Below the pieces are notes generated by a model. The model was not told where the DNA came from, did not search any database, and saw only the letters and a list, made by a program, of their open reading frames with translations. This document shows, piece by piece, positions 16,545 through 26,193 of a DNA stretch of 64,000 nt. Position 1 is the stretch's first letter; every line of letters begins with the position of its first letter. Source of the stretch: JAEYFP01 sp964566545. Lineage in GTDB: Bacteria > Bacillota > Clostridia > Lachnospirales > Lachnospiraceae. The translations under genes and the position numbers were made by a program. Location: the NCBI GenBank assembly GCA_964566545.1, contig CAZMIX010000003.1, positions 1-64,000 on the forward strand, written 5' to 3'.

Positions 16545-16919
16545 ATGAATACAAACGAAGTCAAATTTCTAATTTGTGATGATTCTATTTTAGCAAGAAA
16601 AAGTCTGATTTCCATATTAAATTCATTTGGCTATACGAATATTATTGAGGTGTCTAATGGGCAGGATGCGATTGATACTTATCTCAGCGAACATCCGGCA
16701 GTTGTCTTTTTGGATATTGTAATGCCTGTCAAAGACGGAATCACTGCTACGAAAGAAATCATGGAACAGGATCCTGACGCACATATTGTTATTGTTTCTT
16801 CGGTTGGCACGCAAACGCACTTGAGAGAATCGATCAAATCCGGCGCAAAGGATTTTTTACAAAAGCCTATTGATCCGGTGCTGTTAAAGCAAATCATCGA
16901 TTACTGTCTGGCAGAATAG
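16545..16919 (+). CDS. CheY-like single-domain response regulator
   Basis: A 124-residue stand-alone receiver domain. The acidic pocket is Asp12-Asp13, the phosphorylated residue is Asp57 in FLDIVMP, and the conserved lysine is Lys107 in QKP. There is no output domain, so it acts by protein contact or as a phosphate sink. It is followed after 13 bases by a CheX-like phosphatase gene, a likely functional partner. A GGAGG ribosome-binding site precedes the ATG. The Val-Gly-Thr sequence after the Ser-Ser at the switch position is slightly unusual for CheY. No kinase gene lies nearby. Confidence 0.9.
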   Translation: MNTNEVKFLICDDSILARKSLISILNSFGYTNIIEVSNGQDAIDTYLSEHPAVVFLDIVMPVKDGITATKEIMEQDPDAHIVIVSSVGTQTHLRESIKSGAKDFLQKPIDPVLLKQIIDYCLAE

Positions 16920-16932
16920 GTAAGGAGAAAAT

Positions 16933-17454
16933 ATGGACAACGAACAATTGACAACAGAATTATTAAAGTCCTCCAACTATGATGCGCTTCCTGCGTCCAC
17001 GACAGAGTTTGTCAGAACCTATATTAAAAAGTTGGTATGGGATGTGCTGACACATGTGGATTCCTCAATCACAGTTGGTAAGATTGAGCTTGTGACGACC
17101 TATTCCTCCGAATTGGAGTTATCTCAGGAAATCACGGGAATTCCAGCCGCATACTCAGCCATTGATGGAGAAATCAGCATCTTGACCGCCTTTTCGGAAC
17201 AATATGCGCATCTGGGCATTTCCGAATATGATACACTCGCACGCGAAGCCATTTTAGACTTCTTAAATCTCCACAACGGACTGTTTGTTTCTTTGCTTTC
17301 CAAACTCAACATGTATGAATTAAGCCTTGCGGTTCCAAAGCAGTCTGGTTCTTTCTCATTAACAAGCCAGGTTACCGGCAAAATCACAATCATTCCAATC
17401 ACCTTTTCTTTTGGAACTATCAAGTTTTTGCTCTATGAGCTTCCGCTTGATTAA
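16933..17454 (+). CDS. CheX/CheC-family chemotaxis phosphatase-like protein
   Basis: A 173-residue protein with the CheC/CheX/FliY active-site pattern of acidic-x3-acidic-x2-Asn-x22-Pro. Here it is Glu105, Asp109, Asn112 and Pro135, exactly spaced. The usual residues are Asp/Ser first and Glu second, so the two acidic residues look exchanged. CheX-type enzymes dephosphorylate CheY-P. Pairing with the CheY-like gene 13 bases upstream makes that its probable substrate. An AAGGAG ribosome-binding site is present. Overall similarity to CheX is low, and the call rests on this pattern, its length and its neighbour. Confidence 0.7.
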   Translation: MDNEQLTTELLKSSNYDALPASTTEFVRTYIKKLVWDVLTHVDSSITVGKIELVTTYSSELELSQEITGIPAAYSAIDGEISILTAFSEQYAHLGISEYDTLAREAILDFLNLHNGLFVSLLSKLNMYELSLAVPKQSGSFSLTSQVTGKITIIPITFSFGTIKFLLYELPLD

Positions 17455-17473
17455 AATTTTATAACATAATTTT

Positions 17474-17502
17474 AGAAGCGCCCTTTACACTAGGACGCTT
17501 CT
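17474..17502. terminator. Bidirectional terminator-like hairpin
   Basis: AGAAGCGCCC pairs with GGACGCTTCT around a short loop. It lies between the 3' ends of the convergent CheX-like and GGDEF genes and includes the last codons of the latter. The flanking T tracts are short on both strands. Confidence 0.55.
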
Positions 17503-18848
17503 ATTTCATCAATGTCATATTCTATTTTAACATGCTCATGTGGGCTGTTTTGCAGAAAGTTTTCAAGAATACGCCGGGCAACAAGTCTTCCGTTCTGAAT
17601 ATCCGTATCCATCAACAATACGATGAACTGGTTGCTACTGAAATGCGAGCAGACATCTCCTCTTCTCAAAGAATCCTTGATGGCGATTTCGAGTACTTCC
17701 ATCTCCTTTATAATGCCTTCCATGGAAATTTCCACATCAGCTTCCATCGTGAAAAGCAACGTCTGTACCTTCTGCTCTGTCCTTGCAATGCAGCGCGCCA
17801 CAAATTGATAAATCCGTTTGAAGCCTTCATATTCTACCCTGTAAGCGCCACCTTCCCGACTATATTCCTTCACATAGTTTTGAAGCTTTTCCAGATCGAT
17901 TCTGGAACTGTCCAAACCATTCCTGCCCGTATCCTCATGCCAGTAAAAATAATAGCCGCACTTTCCGTTCTGCTTAACAAAATACATCGATTTATCCGCA
18001 TTGTTATATAAGGTCATAAAATCATTTCCATCGCGCGGAGCAAACGTAATTCCGATCGAGACAGAGATTTTGATTTTATTTTTATCGTCCCAAATCATCC
18101 GGCCAAAGCTCTTCTCCACCTTCGAAATGATTTCATCCGACTTTGCTGTTGCTCTTTCCTCATCAAAATTCCCTTTAAAAAAAATGATGAATTCATCTCC
18201 GCCAATGCGGCACACAATATCCTCATCTCTCGTACAGCCTTTTAAGATTCCGGCAAATTCGATTAAAACCGCGTCGCCCCTGATATGCCCGTAGGTATCA
18301 TTGACTTCCTTGAAATTATCCATATCAAGAATAAACAAAGCGCCTTTGGCCTCTCCATCCAAATAGGCATCGACATTTTCCTTTGTATATTTTCGGTTCC
18401 ACAAACCGGTCAGCGAATCCTTATACGCTTCGACGGATTTTAATTCCACTTGCTTTTCCAAACCACGCTTTATGGAATCAAGCTCCAGAACCCGCTCAAT
18501 GCGGGATATCAGCACCTCGGGAGCAAATGGCTTTATTACAAAATCCATCGCGCCCATGTTGATCCCATGCGCCTCATCCGCATTTTCCGTATCGCCGGTC
18601 AGAAAAATAACCGGAATATCCGCCAGTTCCGCCATCTGCTTCATTTTCTTATAGGTCTCATAACCGTTCATTCCCGGCATCATAATGTCCAATAAAAGCA
18701 GATCCGGCTTTTCCTTCCGCATTGACTCCAATGCGGCCTGACCGGAACGTTCCGTTGTGACTCTGAATTTTTCCTTCAGAACGGCGCTTGCAAATATCAA
18801 ATTTGTAGCTACATCATCTACAATCAGAATATGTTTTTCTTCTTTCAT
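17490..18848 (-). CDS. Response regulator with GGDEF diguanylate cyclase and a degenerate second GGDEF
   Basis: A 452-residue protein with three parts. A receiver domain occupies residues 1-120, with phosphorylated Asp54 in LLDIMMPG. A GGDEF cyclase domain (about 140-300) has GGDEF at 216-220 and an inhibitory RxxD site at Arg207-Asp210, five residues before it. A C-terminal region (about 320-445) repeats a GGDEF-like fold but has SSNQF at 404-408 in place of GGDEF. The first GGDEF should make cyclic-di-GMP under phosphorylation control with product feedback. The second cannot be catalytic and may be regulatory or a dimer platform. Its ATG abuts the thrC stop (TGAATG), so it may be coupled to thrC. 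Confidence 0.9.
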   Translation of the reverse strand: MKEEKHILIVDDVATNLIFASAVLKEKFRVTTERSGQAALESMRKEKPDLLLLDIMMPGMNGYETYKKMKQMAELADIPVIFLTGDTENADEAHGINMGAMDFVIKPFAPEVLISRIERVLELDSIKRGLEKQVELKSVEAYKDSLTGLWNRKYTKENVDAYLDGEAKGALFILDMDNFKEVNDTYGHIRGDAVLIEFAGILKGCTRDEDIVCRIGGDEFIIFFKGNFDEERATAKSDEIISKVEKSFGRMIWDDKNKIKISVSIGITFAPRDGNDFMTLYNNADKSMYFVKQNGKCGYYFYWHEDTGRNGLDSSRIDLEKLQNYVKEYSREGGAYRVEYEGFKRIYQFVARCIARTEQKVQTLLFTMEADVEISMEGIIKEMEVLEIAIKDSLRRGDVCSHFSSNQFIVLLMDTDIQNGRLVARRILENFLQNSPHEHVKIEYDIDEIEAS

Positions 18849-20345
18849 TCAGTACATTCCTAAACTTTCTTTCACCACGCGCTGCATATCCGCCGCATCG
18901 CATACCTGTTCATGTAAAATTTCAGCCTGCCGGATCTCTTCTATCGCCGCCGGAACCTTGACCTTGGCCAGCCTGCTCAACTCTTCCGTCAACTTAAAAT
19001 CATCCGGTTCTTTATACGACGGAACCACCGCCTTCATAACATTCTGTGCGAACTTAAACGGACTCGCCGTAGAAATAATCACACTTTTTGTCTTTACATC
19101 CTCTGGCTTTGCTTTACGGTACGCTCTATCTGCCGCAGCGGCGACCGCCGTATGCGTATCGATGATATACCCTGTCGTTTCATAGAGATCATGGATCGTA
19201 GAAAAGACCTCTTCTTCCGTCGCATAAGCGCCGAAGAAATCCAACAGCCCGTCTCTCATTTCCGCCGTAATCTCATAGCGGCCGTCTTTGGAAAGACCGT
19301 TCATCAGCGACGTATTATGAGAGGAATCTTCTTTACAAAGTGCATAAATCAACCGCTCCAGATTACTTGATATTAAAATATCCATCGATGGAGACGTTGT
19401 CAGAATAAACTCCCTGTTTTTATCATAGCAACCGGTTTCAAAGAAATCAAATAATACCTTGTTCTCATTGGAAGCACAGATGAGCGTCCCTATCGGCAGA
19501 CCCATCTGCTTCGCATAATAAGCGGCAAGGATATTGCCAAAATTACCTGTCGGTACGACAACATTTAAAAACTCACCCGGCTCTATTTCTCCACGCTGTA
19601 GCATCCTGCCATATGTATACACATAGTAAGTGACCTGTGGTACAAGGCGACCGATATTGATCGAATTGGCCGAGGAGAACTGAAACCCCTTTTCCTCCAT
19701 TTCCTGTTTGAGCATTTTGTCGTTAAAAATATGCTTGACACCGGTCTGGCAATCATCAAAATTACCATGTACACCGATTACCTTTGTGTTGCCGCCTTTC
19801 TGGGTCACCATCTGCAGCTCCTGAATCCTGCTGACGCCACCCTTCGGATAAAATACGATAATCCGCGTGCCGGGAACATCTGCAAAGCCGGCAAGTGCCG
19901 CCTTGCCTGTATCGCCGGATGTTGCGGTCAGAATAACGACCTCTTTTTCCACGTTGTTTTTCTTTAGAGCCGTCGTCAGTAAATGTGGCAAAATAGAAAG
20001 TGCCATATCTTTAAACGCGATTGTCGCACCGTGAAACAACTCCAAAAAATACTGATCGCCTTTTTTTACAAGCGGTGCAATCTCATTTATGTCAAATTTT
20101 TCATCGTATGCCTTCTCAATGCAGCTTTTCAACTCGCTCTCGGTATAATCGGACAAAAAATCCTTCATGACAACATAAGCCGTCTCTTGGTAAGACATGT
20201 TCATTAATTCGGCAAGGGGAACCGAAAGCTTTGGAATCGCGCTTGGGACAAATAATCCCCCATCATCCGCCAGCCCTTTTATAATTGCCTCGGAAGCAGC
20301 AACCCCCTCCTGCATTCCCCGTGTACTTTTATATAGGATACTCAT
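18849..20345 (-). CDS. thrC: Threonine synthase
   Basis: A 498-residue PLP enzyme that converts O-phosphohomoserine to threonine. The PLP lysine is in FHGATIAFKDMALS and the phosphate-binding loop in VVPTGNFGN. It is of the longer, yeast/E. coli-like class with an N-terminal YKSTRG segment typical of ThrC. The start is the ATG at 20345, five bases after GGAGG. In-frame codons upstream have no ribosome-binding site. No homoserine kinase or dehydrogenase gene is adjacent. The next gene downstream, the GGDEF regulator, starts on the base after its stop. Confidence 0.96.
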   Translation of the reverse strand: MSILYKSTRGMQEGVAASEAIIKGLADDGGLFVPSAIPKLSVPLAELMNMSYQETAYVVMKDFLSDYTESELKSCIEKAYDEKFDINEIAPLVKKGDQYFLELFHGATIAFKDMALSILPHLLTTALKKNNVEKEVVILTATSGDTGKAALAGFADVPGTRIIVFYPKGGVSRIQELQMVTQKGGNTKVIGVHGNFDDCQTGVKHIFNDKMLKQEMEEKGFQFSSANSINIGRLVPQVTYYVYTYGRMLQRGEIEPGEFLNVVVPTGNFGNILAAYYAKQMGLPIGTLICASNENKVLFDFFETGCYDKNREFILTTSPSMDILISSNLERLIYALCKEDSSHNTSLMNGLSKDGRYEITAEMRDGLLDFFGAYATEEEVFSTIHDLYETTGYIIDTHTAVAAAADRAYRKAKPEDVKTKSVIISTASPFKFAQNVMKAVVPSYKEPDDFKLTEELSRLAKVKVPAAIEEIRQAEILHEQVCDAADMQRVVKESLGMY

Positions 20346-20418
20346 CTTTTCCTCCACCGGCCGTCTTGTGTGCGACCCTTTTATATTACGTAGCAATTTG
20401 ATAATTATTTATGTTTTA

Positions 20419-20901
20419 CTATAGCACTTCCTGCACAATATCGTCAAGTAATCCTTCTGCGTCCGCAGCGGCTGTCGCAAGCTTATCGCAGCGTTCATTT
20501 TCAGGATGTCCGTCATGACCCCTGACCCATGTATACGTTACATGATGGGGCGCCATCGCTTTCAGTAACCGCTTCCATAAATCCACATTCAATACCGGTT
20601 TATTTGTACTCTTTTTCCAGTTCTTCTTCTTCCAGTTTTCTATCCAGTGTTGGTTAAAGGCGTTCGTCACATATTGGGAATCGGATACAACTTCCACCTC
20701 ACAAGGCTTTGTCAGTGCCTCTAATCCTATGATGACTGCCATCAGTTCCATCCTGTTATTTGTTGTCTTTTTATAGCCTGCAAAATACTCCCGCTCGTGC
20801 AAGGCTCCTTTCCCATCCACATACTGAAGAACGACGCCATAGCCTCCCGGTCCCTCGGGATTGCTTCTGGCAGAACCGTCCGTAAAAATTGTAACCTTCA
20901 T
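20419..20901 (-). CDS. rnhA: Ribonuclease HI
   Basis: A 160-residue RNase HI that cuts RNA in RNA-DNA hybrids. Catalytic acids are visible: the Asp of [10 protein letters not shown], the Glu of NNRMELMA, the Asp of VSDSQYV and the last Asp of NERCDKLA, together with the [11 protein letters not shown] loop histidines. Length is standard. The start overlaps the end of the MutS-like gene by four bases (ATGA), implying coupled translation. GGAGG precedes the ATG. The pairing with a MutS-family ATPase may be chance operon membership. Confidence 0.95.
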   Translation of the reverse strand: MKVTIFTDGSARSNPEGPGGYGVVLQYVDGKGALHEREYFAGYKKTTNNRMELMAVIIGLEALTKPCEVEVVSDSQYVTNAFNQHWIENWKKKNWKKSTNKPVLNVDLWKRLLKAMAPHHVTYTWVRGHDGHPENERCDKLATAAADAEGLLDDIVQEVL

Positions 20902-22601
20902 CTTACATCCTCCATCATCCAGCTGCCTGTATCGACAAAATGCACAGCGGCCTCTTCCGCCTTTGTAATAACAGAAGGATCATAACCAATGATCGAAAGC
21001 AGCTTGATTGCATTCCTTGTCTCTGCTCTGCCGGTCTGCAAATGATAACTGAATACGACGTCGTTTTGAAGCACTTCCTCGTCGAAATGGTAGTTGGCAT
21101 AACAGCCTTCTAGCATTCCGGTCAGTTCAATGTCATGCGTCGCCGCAAAACAGAGAATGTGCGGGCGAGCCAGACTTTTTAAAATCTGGGAGGAAGCGGC
21201 GATCCGCTCCACCGTATTCGTTCCGCGCAGCACCTCATCTACGAAACACAGCATCGGCGTTTCAATTTTTCCCGCATCCAAGATTCGTTTGAGAGATTTG
21301 ATTTCCACAATATAATAGCTTTCCTTCGTCATCAGGCTGTCACGCAGCGACATCGAGGAATAGATCCGAAACAGCGGACCGCGGTAACTTTTCGCGGGTA
21401 CGATTCCGATCGTCTGCGCAAGCACCGCACAAACTGCCGTTGTTTTTAAAAAAGTCGATTTGCCGGAAGCATTTGAGCCTGTAATCAAAATCCCGCTTTC
21501 AGCCCGAATACTGTTTACAACAGGTGACTCCACAAGCGGATGATAAGCTTCCTCCAGCGTAAGTCCTTCCCCTAATTTTTCATCAAACTGCGGTTTACAG
21601 GAATAGGCCAGACTGCATACATAGGAGGCCGCTGCGACCGCCGCATCCAGTCTCCCAAGAATTCCCCTAAGCTGCTCGATCTCCTCCATCCGTTCCTGAA
21701 CGAGTTTCAACATGGAATTAAATTTGATGATATCGATATGAAAAATCATCCGCGCATAATCCTTCAAAAGCTCCAGCGGATCGCTTGTCGTATGAACACC
21801 GGCCGACAATATTGAAGTGCCCTTTTCCAAACTGCCAAAGCGCTTATTCAACGCCTCCAGGCGTTCTCCATAAGGAGCAAGCTCCTCATAACCAAGTTTT
21901 TTGATCTGATGTGAAACACGTAGCATCGTCATTATATAAAAAAAAGTTGTAAAATAGGAAGCAATTTCGCCCTTTCTTTTAAAATAAGTAATAATCGAAA
22001 CTGCCAATACAGACAAAAAGAGTAGCACACCAAACCCCGGCGTGACAAAAATAACACAGAAGCTAATCAGCAGCGCCGCTTCCATGGCATAATGAAATAC
22101 ATTGCTCTCCTTTTCCAAATCTATCAAAAAATAAAGAACCTCTGTCAATGAAATTTTTGTTAATTTTCCGAGACGGTGCAGCAGCTTTTGGATTTCCATG
22201 CGCTCTGCCTCATGCTCTTTAAAAAACGCTACAAGGCCGTCCCAGTCTCCTCTTCCTTCTTCACTCAAACGCGGGCAGCGCAGTAAATAATACAAATACT
22301 CTTCTCCGACGGACGACTGCGTCGTATTGATCTGCATAAAAATCTCATCCATGCTCAAATCATTCCATGTAATATCGTCCAGACAGAACTCACCACATCG
22401 GCCAAGCTCCTTTTGCTTCGCATGATAAGTCGCGATTCGCTCAAGCTCTGTTTTGGAGATGCTTTGCGTTACCTTTTTCCCAAAGTTCTCCTTTAACGAA
22501 ACGCAAAAGTGACGATATGCTTTTCTCTCCTGGAGGGCTCCATTTATAAAAATAACAAGCACGACGGCAAATATGACGATCAGATATCCAACCCACTCCA
22601 T
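20898..22601 (-). CDS. MutS-family ATPase with membrane segments
   Basis: A 567-residue protein with a C-terminal MutS ATPase domain: Walker [10 protein letters not shown], the MSLRDSL region, Walker [12 protein letters not shown] and AATHDIEL. The N-terminus has one membrane segment (residues 5-22), and a hydrophobic pair at about residues 175-210 follows. The mismatch-binding domain I of true MutS is absent, so this is the MutS-related group of unknown role and not the repair enzyme. It overlaps the MBL hydrolase gene by one base and rnhA by four. What a membrane-anchored MutS-like ATPase does is not known to me. Confidence 0.85.
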   Translation of the reverse strand: MEWVGYLIVIFAVVLVIFINGALQERKAYRHFCVSLKENFGKKVTQSISKTELERIATYHAKQKELGRCGEFCLDDITWNDLSMDEIFMQINTTQSSVGEEYLYYLLRCPRLSEEGRGDWDGLVAFFKEHEAERMEIQKLLHRLGKLTKISLTEVLYFLIDLEKESNVFHYAMEAALLISFCVIFVTPGFGVLLFLSVLAVSIITYFKRKGEIASYFTTFFYIMTMLRVSHQIKKLGYEELAPYGERLEALNKRFGSLEKGTSILSAGVHTTSDPLELLKDYARMIFHIDIIKFNSMLKLVQERMEEIEQLRGILGRLDAAVAAASYVCSLAYSCKPQFDEKLGEGLTLEEAYHPLVESPVVNSIRAESGILITGSNASGKSTFLKTTAVCAVLAQTIGIVPAKSYRGPLFRIYSSMSLRDSLMTKESYYIVEIKSLKRILDAGKIETPMLCFVDEVLRGTNTVERIAASSQILKSLARPHILCFAATHDIELTGMLEGCYANYHFDEEVLQNDVVFSYHLQTGRAETRNAIKLLSIIGYDPSVITKAEEAAVHFVDTGSWMMEDVR

Positions 22602-23320
22602 TACAGGATCCAGCTTTCATTTTCTTTATTCACTCGCATGATGCACTCCTTATACTTTGAAAGCTTCCCATGCATGAGACTTTCCTCAATCAGGTCGTAG
22701 CGCTCCCACTGATGCATCGGAAATACCGTTTTTGCATCTGTCATTTCTAAAAACTTTATGATACCCCATTCGGCAGCTTCGCCAAGTCGATAATCCAGTG
22801 GCACAAAGGCTAAATCAATCGTTTTTCCGCTTATCTTTTGAAGCTGTTCGTGATAGGTTTTTTCCTGATAAAGATTGAATGCCTTGCTCTCGCCTTCCCA
22901 ATGCCACCAACTCAGATCGCCTGCATGATAAAGACATGTGCCTTCCGTTTCGATCAGAAACGCCACACCTTCGTCTGTAGATTTTAATGTCATTATATGC
23001 AGCCCTTCCCCAATCGTCGTCTCCGTATTTTTCCCAACAGAAATGATCTGCTTAAGAACCTGTTCGCCATGTCCGAACCGTTCCAGATAACGTGCGTTCA
23101 GCCTGATATCGTTCGCCAGTACAAATGTCACAGAATAAGAGTCATCCAGCAGACCGAAAATATCCATACTGAAATGATCTTGATGTTTATGGCTCGCAAA
23201 AAAATAAACGGGCTTGTCCTTATCAAATTCAGGCAGACTTCCCTTAAAATAATCAAACACCAGCACGCACTTTGCAAGTTCAACAACAAAACAGCTGTGA
23301 AAAATATAAGTGACCTTCAT
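22601..23320 (-). CDS. MBL-fold metal-dependent hydrolase (UlaG-like)
   Basis: A 239-residue metallo-beta-lactamase-fold protein. The HxHxDH metal motif is SHKHQDHFS, and further ligands are in YHAGDLSWWHWEG and FPMHQW. The short N-terminal HSCFVVE is typical of the UlaG-like branch. The substrate is unknown. It starts 4 bases after the methylthioadenosine deaminase gene and overlaps the MutS-like gene by one base, so it belongs to a tight operon. No signal peptide is seen, so it is cytoplasmic. Confidence 0.88.
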   Translation of the reverse strand: MKVTYIFHSCFVVELAKCVLVFDYFKGSLPEFDKDKPVYFFASHKHQDHFSMDIFGLLDDSYSVTFVLANDIRLNARYLERFGHGEQVLKQIISVGKNTETTIGEGLHIMTLKSTDEGVAFLIETEGTCLYHAGDLSWWHWEGESKAFNLYQEKTYHEQLQKISGKTIDLAFVPLDYRLGEAAEWGIIKFLEMTDAKTVFPMHQWERYDLIEESLMHGKLSKYKECIMRVNKENESWIL

Positions 23321-23324
23321 GCCA

Positions 23325-24611
23325 TTACCCTATCCTTTGAATAATTTCATTCGCCTTGGCATAAATTTCTTCCGGATCCATGCCGATCCGATAGCTTCCG
23401 TCCTCGTAAAGAACCTTACCGTGAATCATCGTCAGCTTGACGTTCTGCTTGCTGCCGCTGTATACGATGTTCTTGGCAATATTGTTGAGCGGCTGCATAT
23501 TCGGCTGATGCAGATCGATCATGATGAGATCTGCCTCCTTGCCGGGAGCTAGCACATCACAGTCCGTAAGTCCCATCGCCTTCGCTCCGCCCACCGTCGC
23601 CATTTTCAGCACCTCCATCGCATCCACTGCGGAAGCATCCTGATTGGTAAGCTTCGCAAGTCCGGTCACGAGGAACATTTCCCGAAACATATCCAAACAG
23701 TTATTGCTGGACGGACCATCCGTTCCAATCGCAACATTGATACCCTCATCTAAAAATTTTTGTATCGGAGCGATGCCGCTTGCAAGCTTCGTATTTGAAC
23801 CGGGGTTTGTCACGACAGACAATCCGCGCTTTTTAAAAACGGCGATATCCTCATCCGTCATATGCACGCAGTGATAACCGCCTCCGCCATAATCAAACAT
23901 GCCGAGGGAATCGAGGAATACCGTCGGAGTCATGCCATATCGTTCCACACATCCGGCCACTTCCGTTTCTGTTTCGGAATTATGCGTATAAATTGGAGCC
24001 TGATATTTGTGTGCAAGTGCTGCAATCTGTTCTAGTAGCTCCTTTGTACAGGTATATTCCGCGTGCAGACCAAGCATAAAGCTCGAAAGAGGATGTCGCC
24101 CATTAAGCCTTAAATACCGATCTTCAAGAACCGCCGGCGGCGAACCAAATTTATTAATCCCACTCACCTGTACCACTCGCATCCCCGTCTCTTCACAGGC
24201 CACGGCAATTGTCTCCGGCGTCAGATACATATCAAAAATCGAGGTGATACCGCTCGTTAAATATTCCAGTATTGCAAGCTTTGTCAGAAGTGCGACATCT
24301 TCGCCTGTCATCTTTGCTTCCATGGGAAATATTCTCTGCTCAAGCCATGCCTGCAGCGGCAGATCATCCGCATAAGAGCGCATCGCTGTCATACCAGAAT
24401 GTGTGTGTGCGTTTTTAAAGCCAGGCATTAACACATTGCCTTTTGCATCAATCTGCCTGTCCCATTTCACCGGACATCCGGCAAGCTCTTCCTCAGTTCT
24501 AGCATGGCCTACATAGGTGATTTTACACCCTTCGACCCATAGCTCACCTGCAAACAGTTCTTTTTTTTCTTCCATCGTCAATATTCTTGCGTTATAAAAT
24601 CTTGTGTTCAT
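23325..24611 (-). CDS. mtaD: Amidohydrolase, 5-methylthioadenosine/S-adenosylhomocysteine deaminase type
   Basis: A 428-residue amidohydrolase. Metal ligands are the HxH in KNAHTHSG, the His of LGLHAEYT, the later His in YTHNSETE and the Asp of AIGTDGPSSNN. Family members deaminate adenosine-type nucleosides such as methylthioadenosine or S-adenosylhomocysteine. The neighbouring cytidine deaminase and purine nucleoside phosphorylase support a nucleoside substrate. The start is the ATG at 24611, after GAAGGGAGAG. Another start 36 bases upstream lacks a ribosome-binding site. Other aminohydrolases of the same fold (guanine or chlorohydrolase type) cannot be fully excluded. Confidence 0.87.
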   Translation of the reverse strand: MNTRFYNARILTMEEKKELFAGELWVEGCKITYVGHARTEEELAGCPVKWDRQIDAKGNVLMPGFKNAHTHSGMTAMRSYADDLPLQAWLEQRIFPMEAKMTGEDVALLTKLAILEYLTSGITSIFDMYLTPETIAVACEETGMRVVQVSGINKFGSPPAVLEDRYLRLNGRHPLSSFMLGLHAEYTCTKELLEQIAALAHKYQAPIYTHNSETETEVAGCVERYGMTPTVFLDSLGMFDYGGGGYHCVHMTDEDIAVFKKRGLSVVTNPGSNTKLASGIAPIQKFLDEGINVAIGTDGPSSNNCLDMFREMFLVTGLAKLTNQDASAVDAMEVLKMATVGGAKAMGLTDCDVLAPGKEADLIMIDLHQPNMQPLNNIAKNIVYSGSKQNVKLTMIHGKVLYEDGSYRIGMDPEEIYAKANEIIQRIG

Positions 24612-24651
24612 CGTGCTCTCCCTTCGTATGTTCCAGTCCGTCTGCAAATCG

Positions 24652-25077
24652 TCATTCTTTAATGTTTAAGTTCTGAGGGCCGAAACTCATGGGCAAAAGC
24701 TGAGCCAGTAAAACTTCCTCATAGTCGGTCTCCGATTTTGCAACAAGCACCCGAAAAGAATCCGGATCGCAAAACTCCCGCATCACCTGTCGGCAAATAC
24801 CGCATGGATAAGCAAAACCGGAAATTTCATCCGCCTCCTCTTCTCCCCCGACAATCGCGATTGCGGAAAAATCTTTCTTTCCTTCGCTGACCGCTTTGAA
24901 AAATGCGGTTCGCTCCGCGCAGTTTGTCGCACCATACGAAGCATTTTCTATATTGCAGCCCATGATAATTTCCCCGTCCTTCGTAAGCAGCGCAGCACCA
25001 ACGCGATAGTTAGAATATGGCACATAAGCCTGCCTTCTCGCTTCTATCGCCACTCTGATCAGTTTCTCATTTTCCAT
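24652..25077 (-). CDS. cdd: Cytidine deaminase
   Basis: A 141-residue homotetrameric-type cytidine deaminase that converts cytidine and deoxycytidine to uridines. The zinc site is CAERTAFF, with Cys and the proton-shuttling Glu, plus PCGICRQ with two more Cys. The substrate loop is NIENASYG. It lies between the BMP lipoprotein and the MTA/SAH deaminase genes in a salvage operon. AAAGAGGG precedes the ATG. Confidence 0.95.
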   Translation of the reverse strand: MENEKLIRVAIEARRQAYVPYSNYRVGAALLTKDGEIIMGCNIENASYGATNCAERTAFFKAVSEGKKDFSAIAIVGGEEEADEISGFAYPCGICRQVMREFCDPDSFRVLVAKSETDYEEVLLAQLLPMSFGPQNLNIKE

Positions 25078-25104
25078 CGTTTTATCCCTCTTTTAATTTC
25101 CTAA

Positions 25105-26178
25105 TCATTTCGAAACGTAGGTAACTACTGTATTGACCAGCGTCAGATCTTCCGTGGTGCCTACCTCAGCGCTCGTATACGGAACAATCGTACCCTCTAC
25201 AAGCAGCGTAAATATTGCATCATATTCCACACTGGAAAACTTTCTGAAACCGGATGTTTCCATCGGAAGCCCGACCCCTCCGTTTTTAGCCGTCATCGTC
25301 ATGACTTCTCCGCCCTTAAACGAACCGTTATAATAACCCTTTACGCCCGTATAAACTGCATTGGACAACATTTTCATTGCAGAGGTGATAACAGTCGACG
25401 ATTCAGCGCTCTGATCCACATCAACTCCGATGACTTTCGCATTGGCAGACTCTGCCGCCGCCATGACCGACCTGCCCATCGCTCCGCCGCAGGCAAATAT
25501 AACCTCTGTCCCCGTCTGGTACCAGGAAGTCGCCAATTCCTGCACCTGCGGGCTTTCCAAAAACGTATCCGTATAGCAGTAGTTGATATCTACGTTGATT
25601 CCCATCTCAATCGCCGCATAATCCGCGCCCTGCACAAAACCATAGCCGTACCGAATCACCGGTTCTTCCGCAATACCACCTATAAAACCCAAATGCGTGT
25701 AGCCGTCCCGTACGGCAGCATAGCCGGCAAGAAAGCCGGCTTGATCCTCTTCAAATAAAATTGGCATGACGTTATCGTTGATCCTATCATCCGTATAATC
25801 AGCATTATGCGGTTTTCCGTCCAACAAAATGAAAGTCACCTTCGGATATTTATCCTGCGCCTGATACACTGCCTCTTCCGGCAGATATCCCGGACATACG
25901 ATCAGCTTTACACCATTTTTCACCGCTTCTTTTATTGTCTCAAGATAGGCGGTAGTATTGGCTTCCTTTGGTTGGTAATACTGGTAATTAACTCCGTTTT
26001 CCTCCGCATAGCGCTTGATGCCTTCCCACGCGCCTTGATTAAAGGAACCGTCCTCAATCGTACCGACATCAGTGATAAGTGCAATCTCCGCTGCCTCCTT
26101 GGCAGATTTCCCGCAGCCGGCCAGCAAAAAAAACAGAAATACCGGCATTATCCTCATTATGCATACTATCTTCCGCAT
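25105..26178 (-). CDS. BMP-family nucleoside-binding lipoprotein
   Basis: A 357-residue substrate-binding lipoprotein of the Bmp/Med/PnrA family. The signal peptide ends in the lipobox LAGC, with the lipidated Cys at residue 22. The start of the mature domain, ITDVGTIEDGSFNQGAWEG, is the family hallmark, with later FIGG and IGVDVDQS segments. PnrA-like proteins bind purine nucleosides. Location 15 bases after purine nucleoside phosphorylase and before cytidine deaminase fits nucleoside uptake. The ATP-binding and permease genes are not in the neighbourhood, so it must pair with a transporter elsewhere. Confidence 0.92.
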   Translation of the reverse strand: MRKIVCIMRIMPVFLFFLLAGCGKSAKEAAEIALITDVGTIEDGSFNQGAWEGIKRYAEENGVNYQYYQPKEANTTAYLETIKEAVKNGVKLIVCPGYLPEEAVYQAQDKYPKVTFILLDGKPHNADYTDDRINDNVMPILFEEDQAGFLAGYAAVRDGYTHLGFIGGIAEEPVIRYGYGFVQGADYAAIEMGINVDINYCYTDTFLESPQVQELATSWYQTGTEVIFACGGAMGRSVMAAAESANAKVIGVDVDQSAESSTVITSAMKMLSNAVYTGVKGYYNGSFKGGEVMTMTAKNGGVGLPMETSGFRKFSSVEYDAIFTLLVEGTIVPYTSAEVGTTEDLTLVNTVVTYVSK

Positions 26179-26193
26179 ATTCTTCCTCTATTT

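Noticed and set aside
20898..22601. DNA mismatch repair gene mutS
   Set aside because: The mismatch-recognition domain is missing and membrane segments are present. Only the ATPase domain is shared.
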